From Setophaga petechia (taxonomy: Eukaryota > Chordata > Aves > Passeriformes > Parulidae), in the NCBI GenBank assembly GCA_024362935.1, contig JANCRA010000008.1, forward strand, positions 29,630,557 through 29,694,556: 64,000 nucleotides of DNA, in the 5' to 3' direction. Shown here piece by piece: positions 27,679 through 39,269 of the stretch (positions within the stretch are counted from its first letter, which is position 1; each line of letters begins with the position of its first letter). Both the position numbers and the translations under genes were made by a program. The notes beneath the pieces are model-generated. The model did not search any database. It saw nothing but the letters and a program-made list of their open reading frames with translations, and was not told the origin of the DNA.

Positions 27679-28087
27679 AGGCTACTGCCTAACAGTTTCA
27701 GTCAAATCTGACAAATTTGAGCAGATACAGCTCTTAAGGACATAGGACCACAGTAGATTTGCTGGAAACAGCCAGCTGTGTGGAGGAGAGGTTCTGGTAG
27801 TGTCTCCTCTAAGAGAAGGGTCACAGAGTGATTTTATCCCTTCGTCTAAAAACAGATACTTTAAATTACTTGCTACAGAGAATCTTCACTCTTAGCTGAA
27901 GAGAATCCAGCCACAAGAAAAGAACACTTAGGAAACCAGCTCCCTCTAATTTCAGTTGCTCAGCTGTGTTGGAATGAAACCACAGTCTGAAATAGCAAAA
28001 TCCTTTAAAAAGTGCAGTCTGTGCAACAGCTATATCATAATTCAATCATGTTCTTAGTGCAGTTGAAAGGGTCCATGTGTACACATG

Positions 28088-28106
28088 CACTCACACTCAC
28101 ACTCAC
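28088..28106. repeat. Short (CACACT)n microsatellite
   Basis: About three CACACT units immediately upstream of the SINE and just after a 14-bp palindrome CATGTGTACACATG (28074-28087). Confidence 0.7.
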
Positions 28107-28110
28107 CTCT

Positions 28111-28256
28111 TGCTCACAATTATCTCAGCTAGTCAGAGCATGGCACTGATAATGCCAAGGCCATGTGTTCAGTCCCTGTATGGTCCATTCACTTAAAAGC
28201 TGGACTCAGTGATCCTTGTGGGTCCCTTCCAACTCAGAGTATTCTGTGATTCTGTG
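28111..28256 (+). mobile_element. tRNA-Ile-derived SINE with CR1-like tail (TguSINE1-like)
   Basis: The first ~77 bases fold as a degenerate tRNA: an A-box-like TATCTCAGCTAGTCAGAGC (28121-28139), a perfect 5-bp anticodon stem TGGCA/TGCCA (28141-28145 and 28153-28157) around CTGATAA with GAT in the anticodon position, a B-box-like TGTTCAGTCCC (about 28165-28175), and a TGGTCCA acceptor end to 28187. There is no CCA gene context. Instead it continues into a CR1-type 3' end, GATCCTTGTGGGTCCCTTCC, closing with two exact ATTCTGTG octamers (28241-28256), the CR1 terminal repeat. A tRNA-Ile head plus CR1 tail is the structure of the passerine SINE family TguSINE1. It is mobilised by CR1 machinery and has no coding capacity. 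Confidence 0.85.
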
Positions 28257-28699
28257 GCGTAGTAACTCTTTTACTCTAGAGTTCAGCTTGAAAGCCTCTG
28301 ACTGGCTTATCTTCTCCCAACACAAATGTCTATGAAACAGACTGGATCTCTGTGGCCTTGGAAGGTAGACAGTGATAATGTTTAATAAATAATAACTTGT
28401 AGGGGAAATGGACTACCTTTTACAATTCCCAAGGTAATAATATCTTGCATTAGTGTTAGATTCAATGCAAGTAGTATCTTGCATACTGGATGCCAATATT
28501 TCATGTAAAATTTTAAAAGGTTTATCCAGGGCAACAGCCTGGATAAATTAAGTAGTTATTTCTGTGACGTTTTCTCTTATGCATTCTTATGATAGCATTA
28601 TCAATATTTAAAAATAAACTTCATTCTGGTATCTGGAATACCAGGATTTAAGGTTTCACCTTAATTTTTCTTGGGATGGTAATAAACATGAAATAGAGA

Positions 28700-30500
28700 A
28701 AAAAATATGAACGAGATTCCATTTTGGAAGACACAGAAGATAAAAAGAGATCAATGGGACATGTCCTATTTGGGCTTCTAGCACTGATATAAATGTAAAA
28801 TGCAGAAACCAATATGAGGAAACCTTGTATAAGGATGTTGTAAAAACAAAACCACCAATATTCAGGAAAGATTAGTAAGCCATGCCAGCATCAGGGTAGT
28901 GCAGTATCTTAAAGAAAAGTCAATTCATATTACCAAATTAATAATTTCAGTGAGTGAGACAGAATTCCTATGTATTATAAGTGCATAACAATGCCACCAG
29001 ACACATATTACTACACAACAAGCCAGAAGTTTAGCTTTGACTGATATGTTGAGAGACTCAAAAACATTGCAAAACCAAAAAAAAAAAATATGTGCTCCTC
29101 AAACTAACTCATATGTAATTCAACAGATTAGAGAACCCACAGACAGAGACTTAACCCTTGATTTCATTCTGAATAGTACACAGAATCCAATCCAAAATCT
29201 TGATATCTGAAAGAGTTTTCCATAGCTACAAATAAATTGTTCTTGGTTTTGATAGCTTTGAGGAAGCAACAAACAAAAAAGGTCTGTAGAGTGGTACTCA
29301 CAGTCAGAAAGCAGAAGACCATTAAATTAAGGATGAGTCTTAAAGAGAGGCTAAAGAGTAAACTGTAGAGAGTTAAATCAGGTGATTTAGAGAGTATTAA
29401 GAACTTCATATGCGAGACACAGAGTAAATTCATGCCACACATCAAGTAAGAATTGAAAAAGAAAAGAGCATGACAAAACAGCAGGAAGACCTCCTTCAAA
29501 AAAATAAAATTATATCCAAACAGGGAAAATACACAGAAACATAATGTCTGGTAAGTTAAATGTAGAAGAAAATAAAGCAGTCTGAAAAAGCATCTTACAA
29601 TGAATGAAAAAAAGAATAATAAATCTTTCTGTAAATACCGGTAGCAGTAAGTTTGCCATGGAATCTTGAGAATAATATTTAAGCAGAATAGAAGATCATT
29701 ACTTGCAGAAAATAAGGCTATGTGGAATGATTAAATGACTGCTTTGCTGCTTTGTTCAGCAAAATTCTTAGTGGAAGGATTTGTGGAGATTGCTGTGCTA
29801 GAACCCTTTTGATGAACTCACAGAGGAGTGAATCATTGGAGTTGCTGGTAGGAATTGGGAAACTGATCAGAAATAAATCAATGGAAAAAGATTATATTCT
29901 CCCAGGTTTTCTATAGCAATTCAAAAGAATAATTGTCAAACTACTGACAACAGTATGTGATCATTAGCTCAGAACTGCTTTGATATCTGAGCAAAATGTT
30001 GCAAATATCTTGCCATCTTTTCAAGACCGAGTAGAATCCTTAAATTTGTAAGTGAATGTAGTAGGCCAACTTATAAAAATTATAATCAGGAGTAGGATTA
30101 GAAATTGATATGCTACACTGAGGAGTAGTCGACATCACATTTGTGAAGGCACAAGTCATAAAACTTAGTGAAGTCCTTTGAAGAAGCCAGCAGACATGAA
30201 TAGAAGCTGACACAGCCAGCTAGGTCTCAAAAAGAACTCATCAATTTCTTTCATCAAAGGCTCTCACAGACAGGAAATCGAGACAGAATAAGAGAGAAGC
30301 CCTCAAATCAGTATGAAGTTCTTTAGAATAAGGAAACAGAACTAAGAAATAAATAAAAGTTCATTTTCTAGTGAGGAAGGCATGTAGCCAGTATAGTCCT
30401 TCAGGACAAATTCCAGTCTTTGTGCCAGTATGAGTATTGTTCAGTGGAAGAGGTTATATCAAGTTATTTCAGAAAATATAAATGAGGGCTGACTGTGAAG
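28700..30500 (+). mobile_element. Ancient degenerate CR1/L3-like LINE, ORF2 remnant
   Basis: This A-rich plus-strand tract preserves scattered reverse-transcriptase-type peptides in shifting frames. Near 29131 a frame reads REPTDRDLTLDFILNS, resembling the linker between endonuclease and RT in CR1 ORF2 (pattern EPTR...LDL). Near 30130-30200 the reading SRHHICEGTSHK followed by SFEEASRH resembles the CR1 RT motif 'SQHGFCKG...FFEEV'. Near 30220-30265, RSQKELINFFHQRLS corresponds to the RT A block, in which the catalytic aspartate lies, but is decayed. Stops and frameshifts are numerous, so no protein is possible. Edges are approximate. The comparison was made from memory of the family, not by alignment. 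Confidence 0.55.
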
Positions 30501-33500
30501 AATTTGGGACAGACATTGCAAAGCTTAGCATAAAGTAAAATGCTCTTTCCTTATTGCAGCTGCAGCAGTAAAAATAAATGTTGTCTTGTTTGTGATGTAA
30601 ACTCCTTCTGATATAGAGGAAGGTGGAATTATAAATTTAAGTTCAGCTAGAGGAGCCCCATAAATAGATTAAATAGACTGGGTACATCTTGCATCTTTCT
30701 GAGTAAGAGAGAAAAGCCTGGCTTAAAACAATGATAAAGTTTTCATTTAAATAACTAACCCAGAAGAAAATCATGTTAGCTGGCTTGACAGAGCTCCCTG
30801 AGCATCCAGATACACTGAGTATATCCTCAATAGATCGATGTAAGTACAACAGGACTGAAGGAATAAATATTGCTCCTGGGTATCTGATTGTCTTTTCTAT
30901 GGGACTCCTCTAGGAACCTGCAGAAATTAATAGTACTGAGCTGTTACTTGGGCTGTACATGAATTTAACTATATATAGATGTACAATTCTAAAAATTACT
31001 CACAATAGTAATTCAAAGTCAACAGTAAGTGAGAGTTGTGTGAAAATTACTGAGCTGGGATGTAAAGAATACTCAGGAAGGAATGCATGTATTATGTGTG
31101 AAAGTCCAAGGTGAGCATGGTGATATACCCTGATGGGCTTGTTAACTAAGAACTGTGCCTATCAAGTATAAAACATTTCTTTAGGAAATATTTTGTCTTT
31201 TTAAATTGCTTTGTCCCTATATTTTTTTGATTAAAGTTATGTGAAAATTTGGATTTGGCTGCACAGATGTAGATACTTTTCTTTAATATCCATTTGCATT
31301 ATTAACACTGCTGTTGAAGGGACTGGAAAATACTTTGGTCCAAAATCATACACAGAGGAGTGTGGGGGTGGGCTGGGGTGGGGGGTGTTGGTATTCACAT
31401 GATAACATGGGAGTAACATAGATACGGAATTGGTGAAGGTATCTGGTTCAAATTCATACACTCAAGCAGATTTCTGTAAATTCTTTGGCATTTTGAAAAA
31501 GATCAGATCATGTTCTTTTCCCTTTCTGCATATGTATATATGCATAAACAGATGTGTTTATGGGGTTTTGTTTACATTGTGCTGTTCAGTCAGCTAACAG
31601 CCAGATTAGAGAGAACTTTGTTAAATGTGTGATGTGAAATGAAGAATTTAATTGGCTGAAGCAGTTTCTGCGGGTGTTCAGCCTAATGCAGGTCAGAGCT
31701 TGTTAGTCAATTTGTTCTCTGTATATCGTCACGCCCATCTGTTTCCCCTACTATTTTTTAAATAAATTTAATTTCTTTCCTTCCAATTTGAAATATTACA
31801 GACTGTGGGAGCCAAATGTCTCCTGAATTCTGTAGCCTGCTTTCACACCCTGCCATTGTAGCTCTCAGCAGGTGGCCTGCCAGGAGTAGCTGAAACTGAG
31901 AACCCTTACTTGCATCTGCTGGGACACTCTGGTGGCGGGCAGATGCTCCAGAGAGAAGGAAACTGAATGTCCATAAAGTCATCTGTAAGCCTTCTACCGG
32001 CCCAGAGGATCTAGCACAGGCCCAAAGAAAGAGTAAATACTAAAGAGTAAAAGCTGGTTTACTTCTCTCTTTCATTTGACATCAGTTTCCAAGGAAACAG
32101 AACAAAACGTGAGAGCTGGGAGCCAGCAGCTGAGATTGACTCAGCTGGTGGCTAGTCCTGCTTCTGTTCCCATGGAAACATGTATCAAATTGGCAAAAAT
32201 AAAGAAATAGGGCAGGGTCAGTTCTAAAATGGCAGGATGAATGGCTGCTGCTTAACAACAGCTACTTAACAAGATGAAGCTTGCTGGTACTCATTCCTCT
32301 TCACTAAACAATTCCAATATTAGTTCTGCCTCCCAAAAAACCAGCGCTTAGAAAGTTCCTACTTTAGGAACGTAGGAGCCCCTATCATTGACCAGACTTG
32401 TAACTCCTCTTGTCCACCACCTCGTTTCAAACAATGACTGGCCCAAATACTTTCAGAGGTGGGTGCCAGAAATGTGCAATGCACATCTGAAAGTTCATCT
32501 GTCACACTTGAAAATTTCAGCTGTGATTCATAATGAGTAGTAACTTGAAATGAGCAGTTGTGTATAACTCATAGTTCTTATACTCTCACTAATTGAACAC
32601 TATTTTATTCTCATAAATGTCAGGGGTTTTGACTCTTGCAAACTTTGCAGAGATCAGAGTAATGGCTAACTAGACATGGTGCACAAAACTTCTTTTTTCA
32701 GTTTTGGAAATCTTGCTTTTCAGTTTCATTGAACATACATTTTTCTTTTAGGGAATAAGAAGAGAATTGAGTCTTCCACATTTCCTTTGGCAGCACCAAT
32801 CATTACTATGCCTCTGTGTTTACAACCTTATTTTCCTCTTTTCTCTTTGGTAGATAGTCCCAATCTTATTAAGCTTTTTTTCATGTGACATGGAAACTCT
32901 AAAGCATCCTTTTTAGTTAGGATGACTAATATTGCATATTTTAGAAGATCTGTGTAATGTGTTTTATCTATTATTCATCCTCTTCCATATATTTAGTGTA
33001 TTATTTTTCACTGTTGCACACCATTGAACAAAATTTTGGACTTCACTGTCAAAGCGATTCCCAGAACATTTCCATGAACTAATTATGACTCTGAGAAAAT
33101 GTATAAGTAGTTCTACTGTTTTTACAGTACCATTACAGCTACTGAAATCAAATTCCACTTGTCATCATATGGCCCACTCAGCTACACTCCTCACATTTTT
33201 AGACTCAATTAACTTCAGTATTTTTGTCTGGGTATTTTCATGGTTGTGCTGTTGGGCAAAACTGATTTTAGTATGGAAGTATGGTTCTTACAGAACCATA
33301 TATGTAGTTCTGCATCTCTTACAGAGTGGAAGTATTATTCTGGAATATGGAAGTATGATAGTGGATAGGGTTTTGTTATATAATTATTGTTACTTGTGCT
33401 ACTGTTATGTAGTCACATTTCTGGCCTGTCACTGCTACTTTGTAGTAGCTGCTCCAGTTCTGAGGGGTCTGCTACCAGGGGTACCCAACAGGATTCCTCC

Positions 33501-35558
33501 TGTCAACTGCTTTTGGAAATACAGACTGTTGTTCCCCCTTTGGGATTTTAAGGCATAATCCCTAGTCCTCAGTGAACTAGTCTGTTGGAGGAAAGGAAAT
33601 CAGATGTCAGATATCTAACCCCAACAAGTCAGTATACACACATACACCGAGCAACCACTTACCGCTTACGTTAGCAGCACCGCTGAGGTTGCTGCATGAG
33701 GCAACCAGTGAGTGATTCACCACCTAACCATCATTAAAAGCTGCAGGCACATCATCTGTCAGGGATACCTGGGTGCTTCACACAGAAGACACTGTGACAG
33801 TTTTGTTGATTCATTGAGGAGGCTCAGTATATGATAGACCCAATGGCACTTCTTCACTTTAAACTTCAAATACATTGGATACAATAATTCAGATTTATTT
33901 CTCTGAAAACTGAAGCCAGAGCTAAACTTAACCCTGATTTTATGCTCCTTCATAAGACTACATTGTTGGTATAGGACAATACTGATATTTTGGCAGTTAG
34001 GAACTACCTACCAAATACAAACATAACTGGCTTTAGGATATTTCAGCCTTTGTTAAGCGCTACCACATTAGCAAGTTCAGAGCTCTCTTCCTCACATGCT
34101 TACCTTCCTCTTTCAGAGATAAGTCTCTATGAGATCTCTGGACACATTTTCACTTAAACTTCATATTGAATGTGAAGATTTACAGACTTTATAAGTCAGA
34201 CAGGAATTTTTTTGCTCTTTTTTTTCAGTGATTTGAGTTATTATTATCAGAAGTGAAAAAATACAAGAAAACTCTTCTCTCCATCAGTCACCAAAACCTC
34301 ATGAGAAAAAACTTCCAGAAATAAATCTAGGAACTGATTAATCTTCCTTGTTGCATTTTATCCTGGGTACTCAATGTTCAACCCTTTCTAGCATTGTAGC
34401 ACCTCTCTTGTTTTCTGGAAGAAACCACCACTGTATAAGAAAGACAGACTTTATTGCTTATGCCTAAAACCAGATGCTGATATGGATAAAAAGAACCATA
34501 ATGAATTACTCCACGAATATGCTAAGGCTGCAATAGAGACCAATAAAATCTTTCCACCAGACATCTCTGAAAATAGAGAGTTCTCCATTAAAATAGCTAT
34601 TTAGGATAGAAGATTATCTAATTTAATTAATACTTCTTTGGGTGAAGAATGTTCTCTTGTTCCTGCAAATGTTTAAATAGGCTGATAACTGAAAAGAAAC
34701 AATCTGGATATCCCAGTGCTACTTTAAAACTATTCTTTCAATCCTAAGCAACTTTATGGAGAAGGCAAGCCTCAAGCTTGTATTATGGGTAATTATAGGT
34801 AGTATCATTTGTCTAGAATGTCCTGAGTTCTGGCCAGCAAATTGCACTGGAAAGGATTAAGGGAAGTGATTGTCAATTTGGAAAAGCAAGCCACAAGTAA
34901 CCTGCCACAAGATCTTTATGCAGTGCTTGACTATGAGGTAATGCTCTCTCACTCAAAAGGAGCGCCTTGGCTTTGCACAAAAACCACTTCAGTGCTGCTC
35001 AAACTTAATAGGAACTGATGTCCTTTTCCTTCGAGGTGAAGTGCCAGGTGGAGCACTTGTGTTTGTAAGCACACCCAGGCAGACAGGGAGAGCTGCTGGA
35101 CAGCCAGGGCACACATACCCAGGCCATAGGCAGATGGCAGAGTGCTGCAGACTTGACCCAGACTTCATGCTGGTGGGCAGAGGGCCTGAGGAAGAGCTTC
35201 CTTGAACAAAGCCATCCTCTTCATAGCTATGCAGTACGGGTCATTTTGCTTCTGTGTTTGGTTCTCCTGGATCCCTCATTGTTTCTTTGCTCTCTGACAG
35301 AGCAGCATCTCTAAGCAGTGGACTGTATTTGTGCCCAAATCTTGAAGACTTTGCTCTTCCCTAGCACAGCAATGCAGTCATATTTTAAAAACTATTTTTT
35401 GAAAAAAAGTGCTAGTACCAACATAGGACATTTTCTGCCAGTGCCTTGGGCCATTCTCTGCTGGAGTTTCCCACATGGTAGTAAATCAAAGCCTCCATAT
35501 GATTACATTTTAGGTATGTTAAATTGTTTTGCTGTAGAGGGTAGATTTTTTTTCTTCT
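30501..35558 (+). other. Intron stretch, mostly unclassified
   Basis: Holds the G-quadruplex motif at 31364-31385 and a short hairpin near 32354-32370 (GTTCCTA..TAGGAAC). A CpG-containing patch (about 33645-33720) includes a small GGTTGC/GCAACC inverted repeat. There is a 157-codon open frame (33085-33558) with no recognisable domain, which I do not consider a gene. A GC-richer section lies at about 35035-35200. No interspersed repeat was assigned. Confidence 0.5.
31364..31385 (+). other. Predicted G-quadruplex motif
   Basis: Four G runs of 5, 3, 4 and 6 bases are separated by loops of T, CT and T. This fits the classic G3+N1-7 rule with very short loops, so a stable parallel quadruplex is expected. 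It lies on the GABBR2 sense strand and would also be present in the pre-mRNA. A role is inference only. Confidence 0.7.
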
Positions 35559-35672
35559 TGTCACGATCCGTCCTTACAAACGGGGTTCATGATGGCTCAT
35601 GGATTGATCTCAGGGTGCAAAAATACCAATATGGCACAGGGGGTTTGCAGTGATAATCAAAACAAATGCACC

Positions 35673-35678
35673 TTTATT
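35673..35678 (-). promoter_or_regulatory. AATAAA polyadenylation signal within the 35.6-kb LTR
   Basis: The plus strand reads TTTATT, so the minus strand reads AATAAAGG. Its position in the last ~115 bases of the minus-strand LTR is where the R/U5 poly(A) signal is expected. Confidence 0.6.
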
Positions 35679-35705
35679 GAATGACCACAGAAAAATGTAA
35701 TACAG

Positions 35706-35758
35706 AGATTAAGGGAGAGAAAAAGATTAAGAAAGAGAGAGAAGAGAGAGAAAGAGGG
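35706..35758 (+). repeat. GA-rich low-complexity tract inside LTR
   Basis: Almost pure A/G, with several GAGAGA units, inside the LTR. Read on the LTR strand it is a CT-rich tract. Confidence 0.75.
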
Positions 35759-37560
35759 TGATATGGCTTCCAAACATAGAGACGAAGTCCTTTGGTCCAG
35801 TCCAGTCGAGGATCTGCCTGTTAGGTTGGGGAGACTTCAAAATCTCTAGCTAACTCAGAGGTTTTATCATGATAATTCTATGGAAAATTGTGAGGGTGGG
35901 AAACAGATACAATAAAGAATAGATGTAACAGGTAGTCCATGTTCTCAGCAGTAAATGAGAGCCATTGTTTTCATGGTCCAGTGGTCACAACCTGCAGGCA
36001 AACATCTTGCTTTGGTCAGCTTGCCTCCCCCACACCCCTCCCCCAGGTAAGGGGTTTCAGCCCCAGTCCTTCGGAGGAGGAGAGGGGCCTTTTCACATAG
36101 GGGTTTCATGTCTCAGTCCTTGATGGAGAGGCTCCTTACATCTCAGTTTGTCTGTGACGGTAGTTGCAAACGAGTGAGAGAGGTCTTCTCATGGGGACCA
36201 CCCAGAACTCAGGAGAAGTCCAGCCAGGCCGAGAGGTGGGACAGCTCCCAAGGCTATTGTTGCAAAAAGGGCACGGTGCCCCCTTCTCATTGGGCTCAGC
36301 GTAGCATACAGCAAAAAACACCTGTGAAAACCATAGCTTAGCACTGTGCTCTCAGGTCTCGGGCCTGTGGCGTGTGTAACTTTCTCCTACGGAGAAGACG
36401 AGGGAGGTCTGCTCTTCAGGTCCTCAATGACGATCATGAGGCAGATGAGGGAAAATTCGGACAGACTCTCACGCTTCTCTGGTAAGCATGTTCTAAAATT
36501 TTAATGTATATTTCATATGCAAGTGAGAAAAAACTTTCTTCTGGCTCTGGCAAACACTAGCATGGACTTTTCTATAAAAATTGCAAATTTTCACAAATCT
36601 CATCGGTGCAAATGCAAGGATTGTTTCTCAATCATTGTTTCTAACTTCTCTAACAGAAGTTAGCTGTCTTCCACAGTAATATCCAGCAGAATGTGTTTGT
36701 GCCTATACATTTTTATTTTAAAATATCCTCCTGTATAGACTTCTCTCCCTGGATAAAAGAGAAGAAACATATAATAGCTGTTAACCACATTATAAGTGGG
36801 GCTAATAAGCATTAGCAGTACTTTGGTTGCATATGTATTTTTTAAAGCTTTAAAAGAGGGGGCATCTTGCTTTTTAAAGACCTGAATCGCCCTGAAGTCT
36901 ACTTTCCAAACTGTCTTTGTTCTCAGACCTTCAGCAGCTCTATTCTGGGCAGTGCATTCCTTCTTTCCATGCTTCTCTACCATCCCAAAATGTTTTCTCC
37001 TGCCTGTCTCCATGAACTGTCACGCTTAGCAAATCTCACCTCATGCTCACTTTCACTCCCATAATGGGCAGGTCATTGATACAAATGACTGTGTCAAAGG
37101 ACAGCAAACTTGTGGCTTAGGCCAGCTCGGCTTTAGATGACTGACTATCCATTCTTGAGCAGCTGTTAAAGACTGGTGGTGACATGACTGCAGGTGACCA
37201 TCGGTCAGAAAAAAGAAGAAAAAGTGAAAAATGGATGCAGGTTGGACAATTTCCCAAGAGAGGTACTCACTTCTATTTTTGTTAAGAATGCTGAGGCTGA
37301 TCAAATCCAATCATTCTTTTTTTTTTTTTCTTTAAAGAAAGAGTTATGGATCAACCATGAGCTGCACAGGTTGGTATGGACATACTTCTGGACAGTCAGT
37401 GGAAGGCTTCCCAGTAAGACCTGATTTAATGGTTTGTAGTTAAGACTCAAAACCAAAAATGCTCACTTAGTAGTTACATGGAAGTGAAGCGAGTTCCTAG
37501 TGCATGAGGGTGGCTCATAAAAGGAGAGACCCAATCCCCACAGCTGCCTGGAAGCCCTCT

Positions 37561-37685
37561 GTGTTGTTGTTGTTGTTTTTTGGTTTGGTTTTTTTTTTTG
37601 GTTTATTTTTTATTGGGTTTTTGTGTGTGTGTTTGGGTTTTTTGTGATTTTTGGCATTTGGTTTTTTTTTTGGTGGTGGTGGTAG
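37561..37685 (+). repeat. T/G-rich low-complexity tract
   Basis: About 125 bp almost entirely T and G: (GTT)n at the start, long T runs, a (TG)n section and (TGG)n at the end. It probably grew by slippage. Confidence 0.9.
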
Positions 37686-38346
37686 TCAACACTATTTTCA
37701 ACAGAAAATTCTGAGTTTTCATTTTAATGTCATCGTTACTTCTTACCTTAAAAGCAATGTCATGGATCCATTTTTTTGATTTTTGGGTACATTTAAAAAA
37801 AACTTACCTACTTGCCTTGTTCTTGAGAACTTGTATTAGCCATTCTAATTTTTCTCATGTAATTTCTGCTATAATATATAACTTCCTTATTATGACTGTG
37901 TTATAAAGGACTCCTGGTTATCTCAAATAACATTTTGGATTTTTGTTATTGGTGTACTTATTTCTTTAGAATTCCCATTTTATTCAATGCTTTCCATTAA
38001 TTTTGAGATATTTTTATTGCTTTCTCATGAAGCATCTCTGACTCAAGTAAGAGTTTTAGAGAGCTGAGAATCTTTCTAAGCAGTTGATAATTCCTTTATC
38101 ACTTTATATCAGGTTAGAGTTTACAAAGTGAGAATCCTCATTTTATGGAAATACCCTGCTTGTATTTTAAAAATATTATGTCTGCTTTTATCATCAACAA
38201 ATGAATTATTGTGTAATTTTTACCAGTAATTTTTATCTATAATTTTTACAGATTCTTCTAATCTGTTCAGAATTAGATACTTGAAAAGGCACATATTTGA
38301 GAAGAAAATTCTTGTCTAAATAGTTATTTTCAATATGTTGCATATA

Positions 38347-38364
38347 GATGTAGATGTAGATGTA
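38347..38364. repeat. (GATGTA)3 short tandem repeat
   Basis: Three exact GATGTA units in AT-rich intron. This is not the telomere repeat. Confidence 0.85.
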
Positions 38365-39269
38365 TGAATGTGCGTTAATATGTACAAATATAAATATATA
38401 TTTAGTATCTTGACTATTGATATTTCAGTTCTGGTATTTGGTGAGGGACATAACTGAAACAACCAATGGTTTGGATTCTGGTTGACAAAGGCTGGATATT
38501 CCCTCTGTTATTTCTTTCTGTGTGCTGGCTAGTTCCCTGCAGAAAGGGAATTTTTAATCTAACTAGTCTGATTGGTTCTCCCACATTTTTTGGGGCTGTT
38601 GCAAATAAAAGTGGAACAGTACACTAGCATCCTAGATCTGTAGGGATAATGGTTGAAAGTTCCATTTACTATGGAATTTTCTTTTTGCAATAATACCATT
38701 GAGCCAGCATGTAACTTTGTGCAGCAAATGAAAGCAAAATGAAAATTTCTTGTTTCCAAATAGAGATGCTCTTCAGCTTTGCTCTACAGGTTGAAGGCAC
38801 ATTTCTTTAATGCTTTCATTGGGATCTAATCTTACAACAATGCTGTGAGCAGTTTAAACCAAAGTATTTTTCAGTTTTTCATATTTTTCATTTGCATACA
38901 TTAATATAGAAGAAAAGCCAGTTAAAGCACTCTGGAGACACATTCAGGATGGAAATGTGTGTGATGACAAACCATCAAACAATATTTTAAGACATGGCAT
39001 TGCAAAGGAATTGGGCTGGAATAAGATGGAAAAGATAACTGTGGCAGCAACTTGGATATTTTTTAACTTTTTTTCCTAATGTTTGGCCTCTTTTAAATAA
39101 ATTAATAAAATTTTAATTAATATGAAATGAGATCCATATCAGAAATCACCAAAGTAATTAGTTAAGGAGTTGAAATTATGAACTTTGACAAGTCATTTTA
39201 CAAGTCACTATGACAATGATTTCATAATTAAATGCCAAACAAGATTTCTGGTTTAAGGGAAAATGACAG

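Larger units (their letters stand above)
24175..28110 (+). other. Intron stretch without recognised elements
   Basis: Unique-looking AT-rich intron between the TM4 exon and the SINE. Apart from the 35-bp tandem duplication at 27609-27678 and a small palindrome at 28074-28087, I see no gene, RNA or classified repeat here. Confidence 0.6.
35559..36473 (-). mobile_element. Probable solo LTR of an endogenous retrovirus (ERVL-like)
   Basis: The plus-strand left edge is TGTCACGATCCG, the complement of an LTR 3' end (...GTGACA). On the minus strand an AATAAA polyadenylation signal lies at 35673-35678, about 114 bases from that end, the same geometry as the LTR at 52808-53451. The right edge is placed at 36473 because CTTCT occurs on both sides (35554-35558 and 36474-36478) as a candidate 5-bp target duplication. 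The terminal dinucleotide there is CG rather than CA, which one substitution would explain. GA-rich sequence (35706-35758) and GC-rich blocks lie within. No gag, pol or env remnants flank it. It is antisense to GABBR2. Confidence 0.7.
36474..39269 (+). other. Intron stretch without recognised genes
   Basis: AT-rich intron between the 35.6-kb LTR and the old LINE fragment. It contains the T/G-rich tract at 37561-37685 and (GATGTA)3. The 117-codon minus-strand frame at 36660-37013 has no recognisable domain. Confidence 0.55.

Noticed and set aside
28074..28087. 14-bp perfect palindrome CATGTGTACACATG as a regulatory site
   Set aside because: It sits at the edge of a CA/TG-type microsatellite, where such palindromes arise easily.
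28112..28187. Possible functional tRNA-Ile gene
   Set aside because: The T and acceptor arms are degenerate, no poly(T) terminator follows, and the sequence runs directly into a CR1 tail with terminal octamers. It is a SINE head.
29164..29499. 111-codon open frame on the minus strand
   Set aside because: It is antisense to the ancient LINE tract, Leu/Phe-rich, with no domain.
33085..33558. 157-codon open frame on the plus strand
   Set aside because: The longest frame in the window. The product is hydrophobic but without family motifs, there is no visible promoter or poly(A) context, and AT-rich introns of this size produce such frames by chance. Conservation or RNA evidence could reopen it.
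36021..36044. C-rich tract in the 35.6-kb LTR as a second G-quadruplex on the minus strand
   Set aside because: Only three runs of four or more C plus a CC, so it does not meet the four-run rule.
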